From Endozoicomonas sp. NE40 (lineage in GTDB: Bacteria > Pseudomonadota > Gammaproteobacteria > Pseudomonadales > Endozoicomonadaceae): a stretch of DNA of 64,000 bases. The stretch is from positions 3,042,501-3,106,500 of the forward strand of contig NZ_JBEWTB010000002.1 of assembly GCF_040549045.1 (NCBI RefSeq). The letters are read 5' to 3'. Below are positions 19,625 to 28,450 of this stretch, in pieces. The position numbers and the translations under genes were made by a program. Below the pieces are notes generated by a model. It worked only from the letters and a program-made list of their open reading frames with translations. It had not been told where the DNA came from and made no database searches. The stretch's first letter is position 1. Each line of letters opens with the position of its first letter.

Positions 19625-21088
19625 ATGGCACTACAACTGAGAGATACTGGATTATTGCGGGAACAGGCGTACATCAACGGGCAATGGGTGTCTGTTGAGG
19701 CGAGTGGTGTTGAGCCTATTCCGGTGATTAACCCTGCGACTGGAGAAGTTATTGCCCACGTACCCAGACTGGGAGAAGCCGAGACCGTTAAAGCGGTCGA
19801 AGCCGCAGAGCAGGCAATGGTTTCCTGGCGACGTAAGACGGCTAAAGAACGGGCTGTACTGCTAAGGCGCTGGCACGATTTAATGCTGGAACATCAGGAC
19901 GATCTGGCAACGCTGATGACCGCTGAACAGGGCAAACCCCTGCCACAGGCAAAAGGCGAAGTGGTGTATGGAGCGTCTTATCTTGAGTGGTTTGCGGAAG
20001 AAGGCAAGCGGGCTTATGGCGATATTGTACCTGCCCATGGCAGTGACAAGCGCATCCTGGTGACCAAGGAGCCTGTTGGGGTGGTTGCTGCTATTACACC
20101 GTGGAATTTTCCTTCGGCCATGATTGCCCGGAAGGCCGCACCTGCCCTGGCTGCTGGTTGTACGATTGTTATAAAACCAGCAGAAGTCACGCCACTTTCT
20201 GCTCTGGCTCTGGCAGAACTTGCCGAGCGGGCTGGTATTCCGGAGGGTGTCGTCAATGTGATTACCGGTAAAGCCTCTGCCATTGGTAGTGTAATGACGT
20301 CTCATCCATCGGTTCGCAAACTCTCCTTTACCGGTTCCACGCCGATTGGCAAATTACTGATCAAACAGTGTGCTGACACGGTTAAGAAAGTCTCCATGGA
20401 ACTGGGAGGTAATGCGCCTTTTATTGTGTTTGATGATGCGGATATTGATAAGGCTGTAGAAGGTGCCATTGTCAGCAAGTATCGAAACTCCGGACAAACC
20501 TGTGTGTGCGCCAACCGGTTGTTTGTTCAGGCAGGCGTTTATGATGAGTTCATAGAAAAATTTGCTGCAAAGGTAAGAGAGCTGTCTGTAGGTAACTGTC
20601 TGGTCGAAGATTTTGATCAGGGACCATTAATTGACCGTGCAGCGGTTGAAAAAACCGATGAACACGTTCAGGACGCGGTCAGCAAAAATGGACGACTGGT
20701 GTGCGGCGGCAGAAAACACGCTGCTGGTGATCTGTTCTATACCCCGACAGTGATTGCTGACGCAACGCCCGAAATGCAGTGTTATAAGGAAGAAACCTTT
20801 GGGCCTCTGGCACCGGTATTCCGCTTTAACGATGAAGACGACGTTATTCGTATGGCGAATGATACCGAATACGGTCTGGCTTCCTATTTTTATGCCAACG
20901 ATTTACGTCGTGTATTCCGGGTAGCTGAAGCTCTGGAGTACGGTATGGTGGCGGTTAATGACGGTATTCTGTCAACCGAGCTGGCACCCTTTGGCGGTGT
21001 AAAAGAGTCCGGAATGGGACGTGAAGGCTCTCGTTATGGCATTGATGACTATCTGGAGATCAAATACGTTCTGTTGGGGGGCATGTAG
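19625..21088 (+). CDS. gabD: NAD(P)+-dependent succinate-semialdehyde dehydrogenase
   Basis: 487 aa, the standard GabD length. It starts LRDTGLLREQAYINGQW as in class I GabD. Conserved segments are TPWNFPSAMIARKAAPALAAG (Asn catalytic), FTGSTPIGKLL (cofactor), MELGGNAPFIVFDDAD (general base Glu) and NSGQTCVCANR (catalytic Cys). It oxidises succinic semialdehyde to succinate in the GABA pathway. No gabT is adjacent. A clear RBS (agaggg) precedes the ATG. Confidence 0.93.
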   Translation: MALQLRDTGLLREQAYINGQWVSVEASGVEPIPVINPATGEVIAHVPRLGEAETVKAVEAAEQAMVSWRRKTAKERAVLLRRWHDLMLEHQDDLATLMTAEQGKPLPQAKGEVVYGASYLEWFAEEGKRAYGDIVPAHGSDKRILVTKEPVGVVAAITPWNFPSAMIARKAAPALAAGCTIVIKPAEVTPLSALALAELAERAGIPEGVVNVITGKASAIGSVMTSHPSVRKLSFTGSTPIGKLLIKQCADTVKKVSMELGGNAPFIVFDDADIDKAVEGAIVSKYRNSGQTCVCANRLFVQAGVYDEFIEKFAAKVRELSVGNCLVEDFDQGPLIDRAAVEKTDEHVQDAVSKNGRLVCGGRKHAAGDLFYTPTVIADATPEMQCYKEETFGPLAPVFRFNDEDDVIRMANDTEYGLASYFYANDLRRVFRVAEALEYGMVAVNDGILSTELAPFGGVKESGMGREGSRYGIDDYLEIKYVLLGGM

Positions 21089-21095
21089 CTCTCCT

Positions 21096-21130
21096 GACTG
21101 TCAGGCTTAGACAGGCCTGACAGTCTTTCT
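21096..21130 (+). terminator. rho-independent terminator after gabD
   Basis: A perfect 11-bp stem GACTGTCAGGC / GCCTGACAGTC (21096-21106 and 21115-21125) with an 8-nt loop is followed by TTTCTTC. Confidence 0.85.
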
Positions 21131-21140
21131 TCATTTCAAT

Positions 21141-21185
21141 AACAATTTTTTTCAACAGCAATTTTTTTCAACAGCAATTTTTTTC
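21141..21185. repeat. short tandem repeat, 16-bp unit
   Basis: The unit AACAGCAATTTTTTTC occurs twice perfectly (21154-21169, 21170-21185), preceded by a shortened copy AACAATTTTTTTC (21141-21153). It lies in the leader of the following MFS gene, 33 bp before its start codon. Slippage could vary the copy number. Confidence 0.8.
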
Positions 21186-21217
21186 AACAACGATAACAAT
21201 ACGACAATGGATTTGTT

Positions 21218-22393
21218 ATGCCAGCCAATGTAAGAACACTGTTCTTTGCCCAGGCATTTGCCATGTGTGCCACACCATTGATGATTTTTTCGGCAGCTCT
21301 CGCAACTCATGGTTTTGCACCGTCACAGGAATGGACAACGCTGCCTGTTGCCGTACTGGTGATTGGCATGGCGATGTCTGTTTACCCTGCTGCTCACCTT
21401 GCTGCCCGCTGGGGGCGAAAGAGGCTGTTTTTAACAGCCATGCTTTGCGGTGTCTGCTTCTCAATGCTGGCAATGTGGTCTCTGGTTCAGGCATCGTTCT
21501 GGCTTTTTGTGCTGGCCAGTGGTGGGCTGGGGGCTGTTGGGGCGGTTTCGCAACAGTTCCGTTTTGCAGCAATGGAAAGTGTACAGGCGCAGCAGAGACC
21601 GTTAGCGGCTTCGAGGATTCTGGTGGCAGGGCTTGTTTCCGCCTGGCTTGGGCCTGAACTGGTGATCTTTGGACAGCACTGGTTTTCGGGCGTTTTTGAA
21701 GGCGCATTCGTTCTGTTGGGCGGATTGTTTTTGCTGGCGTTTTTCATACTCTCCATCGGCTACCAGAATACCCGCAACCCGGGTGGGAAATCGGGCTCAG
21801 GGTCCGGCAGCATAAAGGAACTGCTGGAACGGAGAGGCTTTCTGGTGGCAGCTTTCAGTGGCGCTGTCGCTTATTGTGTGATGGGACTGATTATGACGGC
21901 TACCCCCATAAGCATGAATCAGATAAATGAATTTTCTCTGACGCAAACCAAGTGGGTAATTCAGAGCCACATTATGGCAATGTTTATTCCGTCCTTGTTT
22001 GCAGGCTGGCTGGTGCAGCGGCTGGGTCATAAGCGCATGATTGTACTTGGGCTGGCTGCTTATCTGTTTTGTGTCGTCCTTGGTGTCATGGATCAGTCGT
22101 TTATGCATTACTGGTGGGCTCTGGTATTGCTGGGTGTTGGCTGGAACTTCCTGTTTGTGGCAGGTACATCCCTGTTGCCCGACATGCACTCAGAGTCAGA
22201 AACGGCAAAAGCCCAGGGGCTGAATGATTTTTTGATTTTTGGTTGCCAGTCCGTGGCGGCTCTGACATCTGGCCTGCTGTTGCATGCCATTGGCTGGGTT
22301 GGCCTGCTGTTGGTAACAGTGCCTTTGTGTGTGGCAATGCTTGGCCTGGTTCTGAGTTGGAATCAAAAAATCAGTGACACTGAATTAGCCTAA
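21218..22393 (+). CDS. major facilitator superfamily transporter
   Basis: 391 aa with about 11-12 hydrophobic helices. A motif-A-like loop AARWGRKRLF lies between TM2 and TM3 and a second one AGWLVQRLGHKRMIVLG in the other half. The protein has two similar six-helix halves separated by a charged loop (NPGGKSGSGSGSIKELLERRG). It is probably a drug or metabolite efflux carrier; no substrate can be named. It is followed 37 nt later by an NTF2-like gene, possibly co-transcribed. Confidence 0.85.
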   Translation: MPANVRTLFFAQAFAMCATPLMIFSAALATHGFAPSQEWTTLPVAVLVIGMAMSVYPAAHLAARWGRKRLFLTAMLCGVCFSMLAMWSLVQASFWLFVLASGGLGAVGAVSQQFRFAAMESVQAQQRPLAASRILVAGLVSAWLGPELVIFGQHWFSGVFEGAFVLLGGLFLLAFFILSIGYQNTRNPGGKSGSGSGSIKELLERRGFLVAAFSGAVAYCVMGLIMTATPISMNQINEFSLTQTKWVIQSHIMAMFIPSLFAGWLVQRLGHKRMIVLGLAAYLFCVVLGVMDQSFMHYWWALVLLGVGWNFLFVAGTSLLPDMHSESETAKAQGLNDFLIFGCQSVAALTSGLLLHAIGWVGLLLVTVPLCVAMLGLVLSWNQKISDTELA

Positions 22394-22430
22394 ACTTTAT
22401 GGACCCATAGCGATCATCAGGAGGCGGCTC

Positions 22431-22802
22431 ATGAGTCACCATGTGCTAGCTGAAGTTCTGACTGCCAGCAAACAATGGGTCAAGCACTTTAACCAGGGAG
22501 ATGCCGACTATTGCGTTTCCGCTTATTTGCCTGATGCGGTCATGCAGGCTGATCCAATGGGAGAATATGTCGGCAAAGACAATATAGACAACTTCTGGCG
22601 TCCATTTATTCTGTCCGGAGCGTCTGATTTGCATTATACGGACATCTGGTTGAAACAGGTCAGCGATGAAAAGGTTCATCTGGGAGCGAGCTGGTCTATG
22701 AATGTGGGCAAAGGCGTCATCACACTGGAGGAATGGGTGAAAAACGACGCTGGTGTATGGAAATTGTCGCAGGACTTTTTTGAAATACAGGAACAGTATT
22801 AA
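22431..22802 (+). CDS. NTF2-like / SnoaL-type small protein
   Basis: 123 aa. The pattern is typical of the NTF2-like fold: N-terminal helix (VLTASKQWVKHFNQGDADYCVSAY), PDAVMQADPMGEYVGKDNIDNFWR, then beta strands ending WKLSQDFFEIQEQY. Such proteins are ligand-binding or isomerase-like; the function is unknown. RBS 'aggaggcggctc' gives a strong start. The preceding MFS gene is on the same strand 37 nt away. Confidence 0.8.
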   Translation: MSHHVLAEVLTASKQWVKHFNQGDADYCVSAYLPDAVMQADPMGEYVGKDNIDNFWRPFILSGASDLHYTDIWLKQVSDEKVHLGASWSMNVGKGVITLEEWVKNDAGVWKLSQDFFEIQEQY

Positions 22803-22823
22803 AACTGCATTAAGCACGGACGC

Positions 22824-23327
22824 TTAAACTGTTTTCATCTTTGCTTTCAGCAGAATGGCAAACCCCTTCCATAACAGTATCACCACTGGTACTGCCACAA
22901 GCACCCAGGCTGCACAGGCGGCTGCGATGGCCAGACCATAAAGTTCAAGAAACAGACTAAAATTGCTTTTTGTCAGCATAAAAATATCGGCAGGATTTAC
23001 GGAAATACGTTCCAGTCCGAACAGATACTCCCCGAGCCGTATAAACGGAATAAACAGAATAAACTGCAATGGATAACCGCAGTAGTTGGCAACCTGTATG
23101 GCGACCTGATTCAGTCGCAGAGCCGCGGCAGTCAGTGCGCAGAGCAGGGTGGTGACGCCAAACACAGGAAAGAAGCCCAGCACAAAGCCGATTGCAAGGC
23201 ACAACGCCAGAGAGTCCGGATTCAACCCCTGGTTCAGTAAAGCTTTTATGGGAGAGACGATTCGCTCCCGAACAAAAGAATTCAATGACTCATTCCTTCG
23301 GCTATTCCCGACTGTAGCAATTCTCAA
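22824..23327 (-). CDS. DUF2062 inner-membrane protein
   Basis: 167 aa. Three to four hydrophobic segments contain the DUF2062 core LALCLAIGFVLGFFPVFGVT and VAIQVANYCGYPLQFILFIP. The family function is unknown; members occur near glycosyltransferases and SDR enzymes. The start could be a little downstream, since the first 15 residues are polar. It is convergent with the NTF2-like gene. Confidence 0.82.
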   Translation of the reverse strand: MRIATVGNSRRNESLNSFVRERIVSPIKALLNQGLNPDSLALCLAIGFVLGFFPVFGVTTLLCALTAAALRLNQVAIQVANYCGYPLQFILFIPFIRLGEYLFGLERISVNPADIFMLTKSNFSLFLELYGLAIAAACAAWVLVAVPVVILLWKGFAILLKAKMKTV

Positions 23328-23414
23328 AAAGGCTTAAGCCCGACTGATGTCTATGAAAACAAACGATTGAAATAGTAACATGACTGAAGATCAACCCTGA
23401 CTGAGATTCTGTTT

Positions 23415-24773
23415 ATGTCCTCAACCACAGTGATCGTGGCGGCTATTGTTGCAGTATTGTCCTCTTTATTGAGCTGGCTGGTGGCACGGCAAAAAAACGT
23501 ACGGATGCAGGCCGAGCTGGAAACCCTGTTAAGCAGTGAGCAGGATCGGGTGGCTGAGCGTGACCAGCGTATCCGGCAGGGTGAAGACGACCGGGTTCGT
23601 TTACTGGAACGCATTGAGGTGGAACGCGAGAATCGCAGTGAGGCTGAACAGGCTGTAAGGGAATTAAGAACACGTCTGGAAGTGCAGCAACAGCATCATG
23701 ATAAAACGATAAAAGAACTGGAAGATAACCGCGAAACCCAGAAGCAGGCGTTTCATCATATTGCCAGTGAAATTCTGGAAGCCAAAGGCAAACTGTTTTC
23801 CCAGCAGCATCAGGAACGTCTGGATACATTACTCAAACCTTTTAAAGAACAGCTGGGCGACTTTCGAAATAAAGTGGAGCAGGCTCAACAGGCTGATATG
23901 GAAGGCAGGGCAGCCTTAAAGCAGCAACTCGAAACCCTGCACAGCCTGAATCAGCGAATTACAGATGAAGCCGGTAACCTTGCCAGAGCCCTTAAAGGTG
24001 ATAAGAAGCTACAGGGCAACTGGGGGGAACTTCAGGTTGAAAAAATCCTTGAAAGCAGTGGCTTGATTAAAGGGGAAGAGTACGAGCGGGAAGCTAACTT
24101 CAAGGACGATGAAGGTCAGAATAAACGACCAGATTTTGTTGTTTATCTGCCAGAGGGAAAACATCTGATTATCGACTCTAAAGTGTCGCTGGTGGACTAC
24201 ATGGCTTACGTGAATGCAGAGGATGATGATGAAAGGCAGTCGGCCCTGTCGCGGCATATCCTCAGTATTCGTAATCATATTAAAGGCCTGGGCGATAAAG
24301 ACTATCCAAACCTTGCAGGCGTAAAAACACCAGACTTTGTTTTTATGTTTATGCCCGTAGAGCCTGCCTTTATTGCCGCTTTCCAGCATGACCAGAAGCT
24401 GTTTAACGATGCTTTTGAACAGAATATTGTGGTTGTGACGCCCACCACACTGCTTGCCACCCTCAGAACCGTTGCCAACCTGTGGACCATTGAACGACAA
24501 AATGCCAATGCCAGAAAGCTGGCCGATCGTGCCGGTCTGGTTTACGACAAGTTGCGGGTATTTGTTGAGAAGATGGAAAAACTCGACACTCAGCTGACAA
24601 CGGCAAGAAATACTTATGATGAAGCCATGAACACCCTCAAACAGGGGCGTGGCAACCTGATTTCACAAACGAATGAATTTGTTTCGCTCGGTGTCAGGGT
24701 GAAAAAAGAGTTTTCCAGACAAACACTGGATACATCCGACTTATCTCAGCTGCCTGAAAGTAAGACCAAATGA
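23415..24773 (+). CDS. rmuC: DNA recombination protein RmuC
   Basis: 452 aa. An N-terminal membrane anchor (STTVIVAAIVAVLSSLLSWL) is followed by a long coiled coil (about 25-200) and the RmuC core with KLQGNWGELQVEKILESSGL, KRPDFVVYLPEGKHLIIDSKVSLVDY and VMFMPVEPAFIAAF-like FVFMFMPVEPAFIAA. The PD-(D/E)xK-like residues (E...D..VYLP...DSK) are present. RmuC limits inversions at short inverted repeats. The stop overlaps the start of the next gene (ATGA), so the two are translationally coupled. Confidence 0.94.
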   Translation: MSSTTVIVAAIVAVLSSLLSWLVARQKNVRMQAELETLLSSEQDRVAERDQRIRQGEDDRVRLLERIEVERENRSEAEQAVRELRTRLEVQQQHHDKTIKELEDNRETQKQAFHHIASEILEAKGKLFSQQHQERLDTLLKPFKEQLGDFRNKVEQAQQADMEGRAALKQQLETLHSLNQRITDEAGNLARALKGDKKLQGNWGELQVEKILESSGLIKGEEYEREANFKDDEGQNKRPDFVVYLPEGKHLIIDSKVSLVDYMAYVNAEDDDERQSALSRHILSIRNHIKGLGDKDYPNLAGVKTPDFVFMFMPVEPAFIAAFQHDQKLFNDAFEQNIVVVTPTTLLATLRTVANLWTIERQNANARKLADRAGLVYDKLRVFVEKMEKLDTQLTTARNTYDEAMNTLKQGRGNLISQTNEFVSLGVRVKKEFSRQTLDTSDLSQLPESKTK

Positions 24774-25594
24774 AGAATGTTTTAATTACCGGTTGTTCGT
24801 CAGGTATTGGCAGAGCCCTGGCGAAAGAGTTCGCCAGTCAGGGCTGGCAGGTCTGGGCGACAGCAAGAAAGAGAGACACCTTATCAGACCTTGAATCATC
24901 AGATATTCGGATTGAGACTCTGGATGTCACCTGTGATGATCAGGTCAGGGAACTGGTCGCCAGTATGGAAGTGGCTGGTGGAATTGATGTGCTGGTAAAT
25001 AATGCCGGTTATGGTGCCATGGGGGCGGTCATTGAGATGCCTGAGTCGGAAGTAAGGATGCAGTTTGAAACCAATGTTTTTGCACCACTTAAACTGATTC
25101 AGGCAGTTACACCAGCCATGGTTTCAAGAAAGTCTGGCACCATCATCAATATAGGTAGTGTATCCGGCCAGGTGGTGACACCTTTCTCAGGAACTTACTG
25201 TGCTTCAAAAGCGGCCTTTAATGCTTTTTCTGACACGTTACGCATGGAGCTCAAGCCTTTTGGTATTGACGTGATGAGTGTAAAGCCCGGAGCCATTCGT
25301 TCCCGTTTTGCCGATAATGCCAGGCAAGCACTGGCACGAGCCCTGCCTGGCCACTCTTTTTATAAGCCCATCGAAGATGCTTTATGGAAACGGGCTGGCG
25401 CTTCCCAGGACAACCCTACCCCGGCTGAAAAGGTGGCCCGTGTCATTGTCGGGCGGGTAAAAGCCGGTAAAGCATCCGGCTCAGTCAAAATAGGGAATGG
25501 CAGTCGAAGTCTGCCGTTTTTACAGCGACTGCTGCCAGAGCGTATATTTGAGGCAGTTCTGTCTCGCGCCTTCCATCTTAACCGATTGAAGTAG
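24770..25594 (+). CDS. short-chain dehydrogenase/reductase (SDR)
   Basis: 274 aa. Classical SDR features are TGCSSGIGRALA (cofactor loop), NNAGYGAMG, NIGSVSGQV (Ser) and YCASKAAF (Tyr-x-x-x-Lys), giving a complete catalytic set. It overlaps rmuC by 4 nt (ATGA). A basic residue directly after beta-strand 2 (ARKRDT) suggests NADP(H) preference. The substrate is unknown. Confidence 0.92.
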   Translation: MKNVLITGCSSGIGRALAKEFASQGWQVWATARKRDTLSDLESSDIRIETLDVTCDDQVRELVASMEVAGGIDVLVNNAGYGAMGAVIEMPESEVRMQFETNVFAPLKLIQAVTPAMVSRKSGTIINIGSVSGQVVTPFSGTYCASKAAFNAFSDTLRMELKPFGIDVMSVKPGAIRSRFADNARQALARALPGHSFYKPIEDALWKRAGASQDNPTPAEKVARVIVGRVKAGKASGSVKIGNGSRSLPFLQRLLPERIFEAVLSRAFHLNRLK

Positions 25595-25715
25595 TAGGGG
25601 TTTTCCGAGAAATCCAGTTTTTTTGATATTTTGCCTTTGCCTTTTAGCAAACACTGCTATAAAGTACGCCACCTGTTCGCAGCGACAAACTTTCTTCGAA
25701 AGCAGCAGCGATAAC

Positions 25716-25805
25716 GGTGAGGTGTCCGAGTGGCTGAAGGAGCACGCCTGGAAAGCGTGTATACGTTAACGCGTATCGAGGGTTCGAATCCCTCCCTCAC
25801 CGCCA
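25716..25805 (+). tRNA. tRNA-Ser (anticodon GGA)
   Basis: A 90-nt class II tRNA with acceptor stem GGTGAGG / CCTCACC, discriminator G and encoded CCA. The anticodon stem-loop is ACGCCT-GGA-AAGCGT and there is a long variable arm (TATACGTTAACGCGTATC). The TPsiC arm is GGGTTCGAATCCC. Confidence 0.98.
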
Positions 25806-25894
25806 GATTCTGACTTAAGTAAAGTCTGAATAAAGATTGATTGGTGTTGAATTGATCAATTGAGTGGTGTAAAAATAGCCACGCAACAAATTGC

Positions 25895-25971
25895 GCGCTC
25901 GTAGCTCAGCTGGATAGAGTACCTGGCTACGAACCAGGCGGTCGGAGGTTCGAATCCTCCCGAGCGCGCCA
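25895..25971 (+). tRNA. tRNA-Arg (anticodon ACG)
   Basis: 77 nt including encoded CCA. The acceptor stem is GCGCTCG / CGAGCGC with discriminator G. The anticodon arm CTGGCT-ACG-AACCAG gives ACG (read as ICG). It lies 89 nt after tRNA-Ser and is probably co-transcribed. Confidence 0.98.
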
Positions 25972-25975
25972 TATT

Positions 25976-26009
25976 CAAAAGCCCACATCAAATGATGTGG
26001 GCTTTTTCG
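25976..26009. terminator. terminator after the tRNA pair
   Basis: The stem AAAAGCCCACATCA / TGATGTGGGCTTTTT with a short loop is symmetric enough to work in both directions. The convergent ygiQ gene ends at 26080. Confidence 0.88.
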
Positions 26010-26079
26010 TATGTGCTGCTTTTGTTTTTCTGATCAGGCAGACAAGCCTGCGCAAGAGCACAGACCTGTCAGTATCTTG

Positions 26080-28275
26080 TTATCGACGTTTGCGCCTGTT
26101 CTTCTGAGGCTTGGAAGAACGACTGTCCCATTGTCCACCGCGAGCCTTCTGGTATTTTTGCGAAGGTCTGGCTGTTGCCCCTTTTTGCTTTGACTGGCGA
26201 GGTTCATCGGCAGGAACCAGCTGATTTGCACCATTGCCAATCAGGTCCGCACGACCAATCTCTTTTAATGCCTGACGCAGGAATGGCCAGTTTTTCGGAT
26301 CATGGTAGCGCAGGAACGCTTTTTGAATACGACGGTGGTGCAGCTCTTTATGAGTATCGAGGCTTTCGCTTTTGTAAGAAACTTTCTTCAGCGGATTGCG
26401 ACCGGAATAATACATCGCAGTGGCCAGTGACATAGGCGACGGATAGAAGGTTTGCACCTGGTCGATACGGTATTTGTTTTTCTTCAGCCAGAGCGCCAGA
26501 TTGATCATATCTTCATGCTCACAGCCGGGGTGGGCGGCAATAAAGTAAGGAATCAGGTATTGCTCTTTACCAGCTTGTCTGGAGAAGTGATCAAACATCT
26601 TCTTAAAGGCATAGTAGGTTTCTATGCCCGGCTTCATCATCTGGTTCAGAGGGCCCTTCTCGGTATGTTCCGGAGCAATTTTCAGGTAGCCACCCACATG
26701 ATGAGTCACCAGCTCCTGCACATACTCAGGGTCGTGTACAGCAAGGTCATAACGCAATCCGGAAGCGATAGCGATTTTTTTGATGCCGGGAATAGCACGA
26801 GCCTTACGGTAGAGCTGTGTCGTATGTTTATGGGAGGTTTCCAGATTTTTGCAAATGCCAGGAAACACGCAGGATAAACGACGACAGTTAGCCTGTGCTT
26901 TTTCTTCCTTACAGAACAGGCGGTACATATTGGCAGAAGGTCCACCCAGATCTGAAATCTGGCCAGTAAAGCCCGGCACTTTTTCGCGAATGTCTTCCAG
27001 CTCACTGAGTATCGATTCTTCTGAGCGACTCTGGATGATGCGCCCTTCATGCTCGGTGATAGAACAGAATGAACAGCCGCCGAAACAACCTCGCATAATG
27101 TTTACCGAGGTTTTGATCATGTCATAGGCAGGAATTTTGGCATTGCCATAAGACGGATGCGGCCTGCGTTGATAGCTCATGCCAAATACGCCATCTATTT
27201 CGCGGGTTTCCAGTGGTACCGGAGGTGGGTTTATCCAGACATCCCGACTGCCATGCTTCTGCACCAGAATCCGGGCATTGTGCGGGTTTGCTTCCTGATG
27301 CAGAACCCTTGAGGCGTGCGCATAAAGCGTCGGGTCCTGTTTGACCTTTTCAAATGACGGTAGTCTTATGAAACTTTTATCCCTGTCTATGTCTGCTTTG
27401 CCCTGCAAAGGCTGAGGGATAATGCGTAAAGGCTGTGGCTCTTCTGATTCAGACTGTTTTGACTTGCACTCATCTTCCGGAATGTATTCGTATGGACTGA
27501 TGCCATAGGCTTCCTGAAGTGATGAGAGTTCTCTTGGCCAGTCAACACGGGAGCTGTCGATCTCTGTCCAGCCATCCGGCAGGGCTGACTTGACGACAAC
27601 GGTACCCCGAATGTCCTGAATGTTTTTTATTGATTCACCGTTAGACAGCCGCCAGGCAATTTCAGCCATTGCCCGTTCTGCATTGCCGTACAACAGTATG
27701 TCAGCGGTGGAGTCAACCAGTACTGAACGGCGTACCTGATTCGTCCAGTAATCGTACTGGGCAATACGGCGAAGGCTGGCTTCAATGCCACCAAGAATGA
27801 CCGGGACATCTTTATAGGCCCCTTTACAGCGTTGGCTGTAGACTGTCACAGCCCTGTCCGGACGTTTGCCCGCACTTGCATCAGGGGTGTAAGCATCATC
27901 GTTGCGGACTTTAAGATCAGCCGTGTAATTGTTGATCATTGAGTCCATGTTGCCGGCTGTTACGCCGTAGAACAGATTAGGTTTTCCCAGTCGTTTAAAG
28001 TCTTCATCGCTGGTCCAGTCGGGCTGGGCAATAATACCAACACGAAAGCCCTGAGACTCCAGAAAGCGACCAATAACTGCCATGCCGAAGCTGGGATGGT
28101 CTACATAGGCGTCGCCCGTCACAATAATAATGTCACAGGAATCCCAGCCCAGCTCGTCCATCTCTGCAAGGGACATTGGTAAATAGGGGGCTGTGCCATA
28201 ACATTCCGCCCAGTATTTCGGGTAGGAAAAAAGATCAGGTGCACAGGCTTTGATCTGCAGAGATGATTTGGTCAT
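26080..28275 (-). CDS. YgiQ-family radical SAM protein (UPF0313)
   Basis: 731 aa, the typical YgiQ length. The N-terminal domain begins with the YgiQ-specific opening SYPKYWAECYGTAPYLPMSLAEM and includes DIIIVTGDAYVDHPSFG. The radical SAM cluster CFGGCSFC (Cx3Cx2C) lies near residue 395. The C-terminal tail is basic and low-complexity (RPSQKYQKARGG...RRKRR). The family's reaction is not established. It is a single leftward gene. Confidence 0.93.
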   Translation of the reverse strand: MTKSSLQIKACAPDLFSYPKYWAECYGTAPYLPMSLAEMDELGWDSCDIIIVTGDAYVDHPSFGMAVIGRFLESQGFRVGIIAQPDWTSDEDFKRLGKPNLFYGVTAGNMDSMINNYTADLKVRNDDAYTPDASAGKRPDRAVTVYSQRCKGAYKDVPVILGGIEASLRRIAQYDYWTNQVRRSVLVDSTADILLYGNAERAMAEIAWRLSNGESIKNIQDIRGTVVVKSALPDGWTEIDSSRVDWPRELSSLQEAYGISPYEYIPEDECKSKQSESEEPQPLRIIPQPLQGKADIDRDKSFIRLPSFEKVKQDPTLYAHASRVLHQEANPHNARILVQKHGSRDVWINPPPVPLETREIDGVFGMSYQRRPHPSYGNAKIPAYDMIKTSVNIMRGCFGGCSFCSITEHEGRIIQSRSEESILSELEDIREKVPGFTGQISDLGGPSANMYRLFCKEEKAQANCRRLSCVFPGICKNLETSHKHTTQLYRKARAIPGIKKIAIASGLRYDLAVHDPEYVQELVTHHVGGYLKIAPEHTEKGPLNQMMKPGIETYYAFKKMFDHFSRQAGKEQYLIPYFIAAHPGCEHEDMINLALWLKKNKYRIDQVQTFYPSPMSLATAMYYSGRNPLKKVSYKSESLDTHKELHHRRIQKAFLRYHDPKNWPFLRQALKEIGRADLIGNGANQLVPADEPRQSKQKGATARPSQKYQKARGGQWDSRSSKPQKNRRKRR

Positions 28276-28400
28276 AGATGTCTGGTTTTTTGAATGAACA
28301 GGGAAGGGCGGCTATTTTTTCAAAAAAAACAATGATGTTATAGCCTGAGAAACAGTTAATTTATTCGTTTAACCGCAGCGGCATTACGGGTTTTTAACGC

Positions 28401-28430
28401 AAAAAAAAGCCGGCTGTATGAGCCGGCTTA
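28401..28430 (-). terminator. terminator of the secretion chaperone/translocator operon
   Basis: On the minus strand the stem AAGCCGGCT / AGCCGGCTT with a 5-nt loop is followed by eight T. It lies about 20 nt downstream of the 28451 stop codon. Confidence 0.9.
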
Positions 28431-28450
28431 AAGTGGGTGTTATCGCGAGG

